Below, piece after piece: positions 24,148 through 31,203 of a stretch of 64,000 bases of DNA. The stretch is from Candidatus Fimivivens faecavium (GTDB taxonomy: Bacteria > Bacillota > Clostridia > Oscillospirales > Ruminococcaceae): the NCBI GenBank assembly GCA_018716105.1, contig DVKH01000020.1:1-64000 (forward strand). The letters run 5' to 3'. Below the pieces are notes generated by a model. It was given only the letters and a program-made list of their open reading frames with translations. It ran no database searches and was not told where the DNA came from. A program made the position numbers and the translations under genes. How positions within the stretch are numbered: position 1 is the stretch's first letter; every line of letters starts with the position of its first letter.

Positions 24148-24258
24148 ACCGCAGTAAGCGGCGGGCGTTTCCGGTTGGAAGCTTTGCCCCTGCATAGGAT
24201 GTGAAGCGCCGGCCCCTTCAACCGCCGGACGCTTTTCCGAGAGAAAGGAAGGAACCAG

Positions 24259-26049
24259 ATGAAACAGCTGATGACCGGCGACGAGGCCGTCGCGCGCGGC
24301 GCATATGAAGCCGGCGTGCATTTCGCATCGGCCTACCCGGGCACCCCGAGCACCGAGATCATGGAAAATCTCGCGTCCTATCCCGAAATCAAGGCCGAAT
24401 GGGCCCCAAACGAAAAGGTCGCGGCGGAAGCGGCGATCGGCGCGTCGATCGCGGGCGGGCGCAGCATGGCTTCGATGAAGCATGTCGGCGTCAACGTTGC
24501 CGCCGACCCGATCTTCACCTTCGCCTACACCGGCGTCAACGGCGGCATGGTCCTGGTCTCGGCGGATGAACCGGGGATGCATTCGTCCCAGAACGAGCAG
24601 GACAACCGCAACTACGCCAAGGCGGCCCGGATCGCGATGCTTGAACCGTCCGACAGCCAGGAGTGCAAGGACATGGCCCGCGCCGCCTTCGACCTGAGCG
24701 AGCGGTTCGACACCCCCGTGATGCTCCGGCTTACCACCCGGGTCTGCCACTCCAAGGGCATCGTCGAATGCGCCCCCAGAAAGGAAGCCCCGATCAAGCC
24801 ATACGTCAAAAACGTCGACAAATACGTCACCGTCCCCGCCCATTCGCGGGTTCTGCGCTACGCGGTCGAGAAACGGACCGAGGCGCTGCGCGAATATTCC
24901 AACAACTGCGAATGGAACCGGACCGAATACAACCCCGGAACCACCGGCGTGATCGCCTCGGGCGTGGCCTGCTGCTACGCGAAAGAGGTTTTCGGCGATT
25001 CGGTCTCCTACTTAAAGCTCGGCTTCACCTGGCCGCTCCCGGACCGTCTCATCACCGAATTCTGTGAGAAGATGGAGACGGTTTACATCATCGAAGAAAA
25101 CGATCCCTATATCGAAGACGAGGTCCGCCGCCTCGGCTTCCATCCGCATGGGCGCGACACCTTCCCGTTCACCGGCGAGCTGATGCCGGACGTGATCCGC
25201 CAGTCGGTCTACGGCTCCCACCGCGAGACGATCGAATACGATAAGGCAAAAGTCCTCCCCCGCCCGCCGATGCTCTGCGCGGGCTGCCCGCACCGGGGCT
25301 TCTTCTATGAGCTTGGCAAGCTCAAAAACGTGATGTTTGCGGGCGATATCGGCTGCTACACCCTCGCTTCCGCGCCGCCCTACAACGCGCTTGACTTCAA
25401 CATCTGCATGGGCGCGAGCCTGAGCGCCGGCCACGGCGCCCAGACCGTCTTTGACCTCAACAAGGGCTGCGGCACCCGCGTCGTCGCGGTGCTCGGCGAT
25501 TCCACCTTCTTCCACACCGGGATCCCCTCGCTGATCGAGGTTGCCTACAACAACTCGAACTCGATCAACGTCATCCTCGACAACCGGATCACCGGCATGA
25601 CCGGCCATCAGGAAAACCCGGGAAGCGGCTACAACGCGAAGGGCGAACCCGCCGCTGCCATCGATCTTGAGACAATGGTCCGGGCCTGCGGCATCAAAAA
25701 CGTCCGTGTCGTGAATCCGAACGACCTTGCCGCCGTGCGCGAGACGCTCTCCTGGGCGCTCTCCCTTGATGCGCCTTCGGTGATCATCACCCGCTGGCCC
25801 TGCGTCCTCAAGCGCTTCTCGAAGGAGGACCGCGAGGAATTCCCGGACGCCTTCAAAACCCGCGTCGCCATCGACCCCGCGCGCTGCATCGGCTGCAAGA
25901 TCTGCCTCAAATGCGGCTGCCCGGCGCTTTCCTACAGCCCCGCGGCAAAACAGGTGGTTGTCGACCGGAACCAGTGCGTCGGCTGCGGCGTTTGCAGCCA
26001 GATCTGCCCGAAGTCCGCGATTGTGGAGGAGGAGAAAGCCCATGCTTAA
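24259..26049 (+). CDS. iorA: Indolepyruvate:ferredoxin oxidoreductase, alpha subunit
   Basis: Oxidatively decarboxylates aryl pyruvates (from Trp, Phe, Tyr transamination) to aryl-acetyl-CoA, reducing ferredoxin. The 596-residue subunit has the N-terminal pyrimidine-binding and transketolase-like regions (GNEAVARGA-like start, YPGTPSTEI), the TPP-binding region with GDSTFFHTG and NN...ITGMTGHQ, and two C-terminal 4Fe-4S motifs (CIGCKICLKCGCP and CVGCGVCSQICP). The AGAAAGGAAGG site lies upstream. It overlaps iorB by 8 bases. The pair indicates amino acid fermentation. Confidence 0.96.
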   Translation: MKQLMTGDEAVARGAYEAGVHFASAYPGTPSTEIMENLASYPEIKAEWAPNEKVAAEAAIGASIAGGRSMASMKHVGVNVAADPIFTFAYTGVNGGMVLVSADEPGMHSSQNEQDNRNYAKAARIAMLEPSDSQECKDMARAAFDLSERFDTPVMLRLTTRVCHSKGIVECAPRKEAPIKPYVKNVDKYVTVPAHSRVLRYAVEKRTEALREYSNNCEWNRTEYNPGTTGVIASGVACCYAKEVFGDSVSYLKLGFTWPLPDRLITEFCEKMETVYIIEENDPYIEDEVRRLGFHPHGRDTFPFTGELMPDVIRQSVYGSHRETIEYDKAKVLPRPPMLCAGCPHRGFFYELGKLKNVMFAGDIGCYTLASAPPYNALDFNICMGASLSAGHGAQTVFDLNKGCGTRVVAVLGDSTFFHTGIPSLIEVAYNNSNSINVILDNRITGMTGHQENPGSGYNAKGEPAAAIDLETMVRACGIKNVRVVNPNDLAAVRETLSWALSLDAPSVIITRWPCVLKRFSKEDREEFPDAFKTRVAIDPARCIGCKICLKCGCPALSYSPAAKQVVVDRNQCVGCGVCSQICPKSAIVEEEKAHA

Positions 26050-26644
26050 CAACACATCGAGCATCCTTCTGGTCGGCGTCGGCGGCCAGGGAACCATTCT
26101 CGCCTCGAAGCTCCTTACGACCGGCCTGATGGCCGCGGGCTTCGACGTAAAGATGAGCGAAATCCACGGCATGAGCCAGCGCGGCGGCTCGGTCTCCTCC
26201 CAGGTGCGCTACAGCCGCGGAAAGGTCGAATCCCCGGTCATCGAAAAGGGAAGCGCCGACCTGCTCGTTTCCTTTGAAAAGATGGAGGCGCTCCGCTGGC
26301 TGGAATATCTGAAAGTGGGCGGCTGCGCGGTCGTCAATGACTACGAGATCCCGCCGATGCCTGTGCTCTCCGGAAAAACCGAGTACCCAGCCGGCATAGG
26401 CGAAGAGCTTTGCGCCCGTGCGGACACCATACTGGTCGACGCCGCCGGCGAAGCCGAAAAGCTCGGCAACGCGAAGGTCATGAACGTCCTTCTGCTCGGC
26501 GCAACCGTCCGCCTGATGGGGCTCGAGGAGATCGCCTGGGAAACCATCATCCGCGGGAACGTCAAGCCCGCTTTCGCCGGCCTAAACGTCCAGGCGTTTG
26601 AAGCGGGAAAAGCCCTTGTCCAGAAAACTCCCGCGACCTTATAA
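26042..26644 (+). CDS. iorB: Indolepyruvate:ferredoxin oxidoreductase, beta subunit
   Basis: The 200-residue gamma-type domain partner of IorA. It has the GVGGQGTILASKLL nucleotide-like loop near the N-terminus and the SEIHGMSQRGGSVSSQVR motif typical of the ferredoxin oxidoreductase gamma family. The start at 26042 is set by GGAGGAG 7 bases upstream and overlaps the end of iorA. The two subunits form the heterodimer or heterotetramer. A terminator follows, so iorAB ends this unit. Confidence 0.95.
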   Translation: MLNNTSSILLVGVGGQGTILASKLLTTGLMAAGFDVKMSEIHGMSQRGGSVSSQVRYSRGKVESPVIEKGSADLLVSFEKMEALRWLEYLKVGGCAVVNDYEIPPMPVLSGKTEYPAGIGEELCARADTILVDAAGEAEKLGNAKVMNVLLLGATVRLMGLEEIAWETIIRGNVKPAFAGLNVQAFEAGKALVQKTPATL

Positions 26645-26658
26645 GCGAAACAAATTGA

Positions 26659-26694
26659 AAGACCCTCCCGAATGAGAATCGGGAGGGTCTTGTT
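26659..26694 (+). terminator. Terminator of iorAB
   Basis: AAGACCCTCCCGA pairs with TCGGGAGGGTCTT around a 7-base loop, followed by a moderate T-rich tail. Confidence 0.8.
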
Positions 26695-26722
26695 GTTTCC
26701 TCCATCCAGCGGGCATTTCACC

Positions 26723-27013
26723 TCAGCCCTTTTCCTGAAAATTATCACTTCTTCCAGTCAATACGTCGATCAGCAGTTTTGCCCCGAGCCGGAACCCGAA
26801 CGCAAACTCATCCCGCGCGTAAATCGTGGATGCGTCGAGACAAAGGTCAGCGTAACGCTGGAAGACCGCCCGGTCTTCTGTTGAAAGCCGCTCCATCAGG
26901 ATTTTCTCGCAGCTTCCCGCCTCTATGACCGTCCGATAATATTCCCCGTTCCGGAGTACTGCTCTTTCGTTGATTTCGATGCTGCCCTCGTATAGTTCGT
27001 TTAGTATGCCCAT
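26723..27013 (-). CDS. DUF6809-like protein of unknown function
   Basis: 96 residues beginning MGILNELYEGSIEINERAVL and continuing with two amphipathic helices and FAFGFRLGAKLLIDVL. The start (x-ILxELYxGxIxPxER) and the FxxGFRLGxxL end are what I recall for DUF6809, a small family common in Clostridia and often found in mobile or accessory regions next to XRE genes. No function is known. The start at 27013 is preferred over 27034 because of GAAGAG just upstream and family start patterns, but spacing is poor. It is divergent from a small XRE gene. Confidence 0.65.
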   Translation of the reverse strand: MGILNELYEGSIEINERAVLRNGEYYRTVIEAGSCEKILMERLSTEDRAVFQRYADLCLDASTIYARDEFAFGFRLGAKLLIDVLTGRSDNFQEKG

Positions 27014-27125
27014 ATTCTCTTCATATCCTTTCATTTTCCATGATTTTTCTCTATTTTGTCACGTACCGCAACAAAATTCAATAACACCTCATGCAACAGA
27101 TATAATAAAAAATGAGGTGGAGATT

Positions 27126-27356
27126 ATGGCGTACATACAAATGAAACAGATCAGGGAAGATCACGATCTAAGCCAAAAGGATGTAGCAGACTATTTGGGA
27201 ATCGCTCGGAGCACCTACGCAAGTTATGAAATTGGAATCCGACCTATGCCGGCCGAATACGTTTCCCGGTTGGCTGATTTTTATAAAACATCGACCGATT
27301 ATCTTTTGGGGCGCACCCAGATTCAGGTTCCATATCCAGCTCAAAATACGAAATAA
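27126..27356 (+). CDS. Small XRE-family helix-turn-helix regulator
   Basis: 76 residues, essentially one XRE domain: IREDHDLSQKDVADYLGI (helices 1-2), ARSTYASYEIGIRPMPAEY (recognition helix and turn), then LADFYKTSTDYLLGR, the usual end. It is typical of a Cro/CI-like or SinR-like repressor. The GAGGTGGAG site lies 3 bases before the ATG at 27126, and a TATAAT (about 27098-27103) lies just upstream without an obvious -35. It is divergent from the DUF6809-like gene, which may be its target. This is an accessory-type module. Confidence 0.88.
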   Translation: MAYIQMKQIREDHDLSQKDVADYLGIARSTYASYEIGIRPMPAEYVSRLADFYKTSTDYLLGRTQIQVPYPAQNTK

Positions 27357-27396
27357 AACCCCGCGCTCCGGACGATACCAAAAGCGCGGGGTTTTA
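27355..27396. terminator. Terminator after the small XRE gene
   Basis: AAAACCCCGCGCT pairs with AGCGCGGGGTTTT around a long loop. T-runs occur on both strands, so it may also end transcription of the decayed aminotransferase from the other side. Confidence 0.75.
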
Positions 27397-27399
27397 TGA

Positions 27400-27790
27400 C
27401 CGGTTCGCTTTACCAGACCCTCCGGCAGAACGCCGGCGCCCGCGCCAAACTGGACCGGATACCCGGCCGTGGCCATGTCGTGCCCGTCGACGTTGCCCGT
27501 GTGGCCGAGGCGGAACATCCTGCCCGTGCAGGCCGCGAGGCCCCCGCCGGCGGTGACTCCCTCTTCATAGAGGGTACCCCGGAAGCCTTCGCATGGTCGA
27601 TGCCCTACGGATAGATCTGGTTCGAGGGGATGTAAGCGCGGTATTTCTTCCCGGCGAGGATGGCAAAACCCAGCGACTCAAGGCCGCCTGCATCGCCTTG
27701 GCATCCTTCCTGCGCCGGGCATAGCGGTTCTCTTTCCCTTCCTCGAGCATGATGCGCACCCCTTCCTTGACCAGCCCCGTTGGGTCAACA
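27400..27790 (-). pseudogene. Remnant of a class V (serine-glyoxylate / 2-aminoethylphosphonate type) PLP aminotransferase
   Basis: Three minus-strand pieces in different frames join into the C-terminal part of this family. Piece 1: EGVRIMLEEGKENRYARRRK-DAKAMQA (27789 to about 27690). Piece 2, shifted by one base: GLESLGFAILAGKKYRAYIP then SNQIYP, a TAG stop at 27607-27605, then GIDHAKA in the same frame. Piece 3, shifted again: RGTLYEEGVTAGGGLA then GRMFRLGHTGNVDGHD. So there is at least one frameshift, a nonsense codon where Glu is usual (YPxGIDHAK), and another frameshift. The N-terminal PLP-binding half is absent. No function remains. Confidence 0.75.
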
Positions 27791-27974
27791 AAATCACACT
27801 CCGATTTAAAGTTTGTTTCCCGTTCAGTTTGGTACAAACAGCGCGGCTTCTCAATTAATTTTTCCGTTTTCCCCAAAATCATGCCGCTGGGTTTGGCGCT
27901 CCAAGTCCTTTGGGTTAAGCAATCCGCCGCCTCCCGGCGTAGAATAGTATTGCAGTATAATGGAGGTGAATAGT

Positions 27975-28136
27975 ATGCCCAAGGGCAATGCCCCGTTTTC
28001 TCTGAGGATCCCTCAGGAGCTTTTGGAACGGCTCAAGGCGGTCGCGCGCAAAAACAAGCGCTCCACCAACCGCGAGCTGGAACAGATGATCGAGGAATAC
28101 CTCGCGCGTTACGAAGAAGACGAGAAGCCGCACTGA
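27975..28136 (+). CDS. Arc/CopG-type ribbon-helix-helix protein
   Basis: 53 residues: a short beta-strand (APFSLRIPQEL), then two helices (LERLKAVARKN and STNRELEQMIEEYLARY), the ribbon-helix-helix pattern of small DNA-binding dimers. A short acidic tail follows. TGGAGGTGA lies 5 bases before the ATG, and a TATAAT (27956-27961) is 13 bases upstream, though the -35 is poor. No toxin gene is adjacent, so it is not clearly an antitoxin. It may regulate an accessory gene or itself. Confidence 0.85.
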   Translation: MPKGNAPFSLRIPQELLERLKAVARKNKRSTNRELEQMIEEYLARYEEDEKPH

Positions 28137-28182
28137 GACGACGACCGGCGGCCCAAAGCCCAGCTTTCCGCCGCCTGTAAAA

Positions 28183-28225
28183 CCGGCCCGCCCTGAGACC
28201 AGTCAGAGGCGGGCCGGCGCTGTTT
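28183..28225. terminator. Hairpin between convergent genes
   Basis: CCGGCCCGCC (28183-28192) pairs with GGCGGGCCGG (28208-28217), followed by CGCTGTTTAATT. It lies between the ribbon-helix-helix gene and the convergent lipoprotein gene and could serve either one. Confidence 0.65.
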
Positions 28226-28234
28226 AATTCCTAC

Positions 28235-29803
28235 TCAGCTATCCTTCACAAGGCGCGCCGCCGAAAACAGGACCGCGCCGGTCGCCGGAGAATAGACGAT
28301 GCCCGCCGTCCCCTCCCGCGTGAGGAACAGAGAAGGCGCTTCGAACAGCGGATAGGCTTCGTACCGGTCAATCAGGAGCTGTTCGGCCTGCTGATAGCGC
28401 CGAACCGTTTCGGCCGGCTCCTCCCGCCGGCCCGCCGGGGCGAGCAGGGCCGCGAGGCGGCCGCCGTCTTCCTCGCCGGTTCCGCCGAGGAAGTACCTGA
28501 GAACGTCCGCCGGGTTGCTGCCGGAGGCGGGAACCGGCGCAATCGCGAGGTCGAAATCCCCCGCGGCTACCCGCCGGATCAGTTCGTCATAGGCGAGCGG
28601 CTCCATATTGATATAGGCGGAAAGTTCGGTCTGCCATGCACGCTGCATTGCGCTGCCGATTTCCGTGCCCGGTTCCACATCCGGGACGAGAAGGGTGGTC
28701 TTCGGGAGCTTTTCAAGATCCATCGCGGAGAGCGCCGCATAAAACGCCTGTTTCGGGTCCGCCGGACGCGCCGCCGGGGACGCGCCGCCGGAAAGCTCCG
28801 ACCACGGGGTTCCAGAGAGCCGGGCGCCGGACGGGATCAGCGATGTAGCGGCGCGGACCGACGCAGGCAGAAGCGAGGAAAACCGGTCCTCTGGAAAGAC
28901 GCCGAGCAGCGCCGCCCGCACTTCCTCGCTGGATAATGCCGGGCGGTCAAACTGGAACAGCAGCGCCCAGCTCTGGTGGTAAAGATAGTCCTCTCCCCCG
29001 GTCCCGCTGTCGGAAAGCCGGTGATACGGGACAAGGCAGGCGTCGCTCTCCCCGGCGAGGAACCGGTCGACCGCGTCGCCGCGGCCGGCGTAGAGGTTCA
29101 CCCCGTCCGCCGCCACAGGCGCGCGGTAGCGCTCGTTGCGCCGGAGCGAGACGCTCTCGGCCGTCCAGCTCCGGACATAAAACGGGCCGTTGTAGAGAAG
29201 ATTCTGGCTGTCCCGGCCATAGCGGCCCTTCTGCTCCCGGAAAAACGCCTCCTTACAGGGCATCGCCGGACTTTGCGCGAGAAGCGCCGGAAAATCCGCG
29301 TCCGGAGCCGAAAGGACGATCCGGACGGTTCTTTCATCCGGAGCCGATACGCCGAGATCGGCCGCCGGCCGGACCCCCGCGAGGATCTCGGGCGCGTTTT
29401 GAATCGCCGCATATTCCTCCGCGTGCGGGGAAGGGAACCCTTCCTCGAACAGACGCCGCAGGCCAAACACAAAGTCGGCCGCCGTCAGGGGCGATCCGTC
29501 CGACCAGACGAGCCCCTCCCGGAGCGGAAAGGTGTAGACGAGGCCGTCGGCGCTCACCTCGATCCGCTCGGCGCAGGCGGGAACCGCTTCGCCGTCGGGG
29601 CCGAGCGCCGTAAGGCCTTCGAAGACGTTCGCCAGGATCAGCGTCTCGCTCTCGCTGGAGGCCAGCTGCGGGTCGAGCGAAGCCGGGATTGCCTGCATAT
29701 CATAGCGAAAGATGCCGCCGCCCGGCTCCCCCCCGCATCCGGCAAGCGCCAGAAGAAGGAACACCAGACAGGCCAGAAGCCCCCCGGCCGTTCGTTTGAG
29801 CAC
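28235..29803 (-). CDS. Family 5 extracellular solute-binding lipoprotein (peptide/nickel type)
   Basis: 522 residues. The signal peptide ends in the lipobox LALAGC with Cys23 for lipid attachment, so the protein sits on the outer face of the membrane. The SBP_bac_5 domain follows, with the early IPASLDPQLASSESETLILANV then the FEGLTALGPDGEAVPACAER segment, VYTFPLREGLVWSDGSPLTA and ADFVFGLRRL, all typical of OppA/DppA-type binding proteins. No permease or ATPase gene is next to it, so it is an orphan that may feed a transporter elsewhere or have a sensing role. Substrate is unknown. Confidence 0.93.
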   Translation of the reverse strand: MLKRTAGGLLACLVFLLLALAGCGGEPGGGIFRYDMQAIPASLDPQLASSESETLILANVFEGLTALGPDGEAVPACAERIEVSADGLVYTFPLREGLVWSDGSPLTAADFVFGLRRLFEEGFPSPHAEEYAAIQNAPEILAGVRPAADLGVSAPDERTVRIVLSAPDADFPALLAQSPAMPCKEAFFREQKGRYGRDSQNLLYNGPFYVRSWTAESVSLRRNERYRAPVAADGVNLYAGRGDAVDRFLAGESDACLVPYHRLSDSGTGGEDYLYHQSWALLFQFDRPALSSEEVRAALLGVFPEDRFSSLLPASVRAATSLIPSGARLSGTPWSELSGGASPAARPADPKQAFYAALSAMDLEKLPKTTLLVPDVEPGTEIGSAMQRAWQTELSAYINMEPLAYDELIRRVAAGDFDLAIAPVPASGSNPADVLRYFLGGTGEEDGGRLAALLAPAGRREEPAETVRRYQQAEQLLIDRYEAYPLFEAPSLFLTREGTAGIVYSPATGAVLFSAARLVKDS

Positions 29804-30456
29804 CGGATTCCCCCCTTTCCGAATCAGTTATCGAAATGATCGTACCATATTTTGCGGGCGAAATCGTGAACATCCAATGAAATCCGCGCTGGTAAATTGT
29901 CCGGCGGCGAGGGAAAACCGCTCCGCCCCGGCGGGCGAAGCTTTTATCAGAGCTTTACCGGCCAGGCCCCCTTGATTCGGCCCTATAATGCGCGGTTGCC
30001 ATTTGGAAATTGAACTGCGCCGGAACCCACAGACGGCGCGAGCCAGCGTCCAGGCAGCGCGGAATTTCAAGCGGCGTCCCCCGATGCGTCTGCCGCCGCA
30101 GTACGGCGGAGTTGCGGGTACCGGAATGATAAAACGCTGCGGGACGCCCGGCAAATACTATTCAGCGGGGCAAAAGATGGCCTGCTTGATACGATGTGTG
30201 CAGATTGATTCCATTCCGGATCCAGAAGTTGGCATCGACTTCCGGCGAGAGGAATTTGAAGCCTGCCTTGCCGCCCTGGAAATTCTTATGCAACGCGAAA
30301 TCCGTCCGCCGAGCGGGCGGATTTTTCAGATTGGCCGGCGTCCTGCCCGCCGCCCGCTGGAATCAGGTCAAAAGCGCGCCGCGGCTTGCCGCGGGCGGTG
30401 CGTTGGCGCGCGGCGCAGGCGGGGCGCAGAACCGTTTGGTTCCACGCCCCGCCCTT
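29804..30456. other. Gene-poor region with two strong hairpins
   Basis: About 650 bases without a supported gene. A TATAAT lies at 29984-29989 (no good -35). A rho-independent terminator is at 30297-30326 on the plus strand, although no gene precedes it, and a long hairpin is at 30419-30453 (GGCGGGGCG / CGCCCCGCC with an inner GAACC-GTTT-GGTTC). The open frame at 29988-30527 crosses the terminator, lacks a ribosome-binding site and has no recognisable domain. Candidates are a small RNA ending at 30326, or a decayed gene. Confidence 0.45.
30297..30326 (+). terminator. Orphan rho-independent terminator
   Basis: AATCCGTCCGC pairs with GCGGGCGGATT (11 bp with one G-U pair) around a CGA loop, followed by a short T-run. 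No recognised gene lies upstream on this strand. Confidence 0.7.
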
Positions 30457-30999
30457 CTAGTCTGCCATCCGTTTTGTATCCCAAATGTTTTCCTGGAAAT
30501 CAAATGCAACCGCGCGCCCCGCTCTGAGGGAGGCGGCGGGATCGAGAAGGCGCTGGTTCCGGCTCCCCGCAAAGGTCAGCGAAAGGTCCTTCTGCGCCTC
30601 CACAAACCGCCCGTCGATCAGAAGGCGGCATTTTAAAAGCAGCGAAAGCACCGCCGGCCGCCCTTCGCCGAGCTTTAACAGCTCCTCAAAGGTGTACCCC
30701 GTGAACAGCACAAGGTCTTTTCCCCGCCGGAGCACCTCGTCGCAGAGCGGCAGAAGCCGCTCCGCCTGATCGACCGGCTCTCCGCCCGAAAGGGTCATCC
30801 CCCGCACCAGCGGGTTTTTGTCAAACTCCTCGAGGATCCGCTCGGGCGGGACCGGGCTTCCGCCCGCGGGGTCGTGGGTCTGGGGATTGTGGCACCCGGG
30901 GCAGCGGTGCGGGCAGCCCTGAACAAACAGCACAAACCGCAGCCCCGGCCCGTCCACGATCGACTCCCGGACGATCCCCGCAACCTGAACCGGCTCCAT
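30457..30999 (-). CDS. nrdG: Anaerobic ribonucleoside-triphosphate reductase activating protein (radical SAM)
   Basis: Makes the glycyl radical on NrdD using S-adenosylmethionine. The 180-residue product has the radical SAM CxxxCxxC (Cys29, Cys33, Cys36) in QGCPHRCPGCHNPQTHDP, preceded by the DGPGLRFVLFVQGC strand, and the SGGEP motif. The start at ATG 30999 overlaps the TGA of the 57-residue glycyl-radical gene (TGATG), so the two are translationally coupled; a TTG at 31002 is an alternative. It is last in the operon nrdD, small gene, nrdG. Confidence 0.95.
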   Translation of the reverse strand: MEPVQVAGIVRESIVDGPGLRFVLFVQGCPHRCPGCHNPQTHDPAGGSPVPPERILEEFDKNPLVRGMTLSGGEPVDQAERLLPLCDEVLRRGKDLVLFTGYTFEELLKLGEGRPAVLSLLLKCRLLIDGRFVEAQKDLSLTFAGSRNQRLLDPAASLRAGRAVAFDFQENIWDTKRMAD

Positions 31000-31172
31000 C
31001 AAAGCCGTTCCATCCCCTCGGAACCGACGCTGTGCTTGACGCGGTCGCGCTCTTCGGCGCGCTTTGCGTCGTTGAAGCGGTCGAGCGTCCCGACAAGATA
31101 TCCGGTGATGCGGCGGACGCGCTCGAAGCCGACGCCCTCCCCGATGATCTGTTCGCTGGTTTTGGCGTTCAT
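30999..31172 (-). CDS. Separate glycyl-radical domain of anaerobic ribonucleotide reductase
   Basis: 57 residues. The core GFERVRRITGYLVGTLDRFN then DAKRAEERDRVKHSV is the conserved C-terminal glycyl-radical segment of clostridial NrdD; the radical Gly is the one in RRITGYL (Gly24). The upstream 777-residue NrdD ends without this segment. It is a real gene: its own AAGGAGG lies 7 bases before the ATG at 31172, after the nrdD stop, and it is coupled to nrdG through TGATG. By analogy with the GrcA/YfiD 'spare part' of pyruvate formate-lyase, it probably docks on NrdD to supply the radical. The joint function is inferred, but the homology is clear. Confidence 0.85.
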   Translation of the reverse strand: MNAKTSEQIIGEGVGFERVRRITGYLVGTLDRFNDAKRAEERDRVKHSVGSEGMERL

Positions 31173-31203
31173 ATCAGGTCCTCCTTATTGGATTTCATTG
31201 CGG

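Noticed and set aside
23578..24843. A 421-codon minus-strand frame opposite the flavin reductase and iorA
   Set aside because: Antisense shadow; crosses two genuine genes and an intergenic gap with no ribosome-binding site.
27396..27614. A 72-codon plus-strand frame after the small XRE gene
   Set aside because: It is antisense to the decayed aminotransferase and begins inside a terminator.
27975..28136. Toxin-antitoxin module with the ribbon-helix-helix protein as antitoxin
   Set aside because: No toxin-like gene (RelE, ParE, PIN) lies on either side; the next gene is a convergent lipoprotein gene.
29988..30527. A 179-codon plus-strand frame in the gene-poor gap
   Set aside because: It runs through a strong terminator and into nrdG on the opposite strand, has no ribosome-binding site and shows no recognisable domain.
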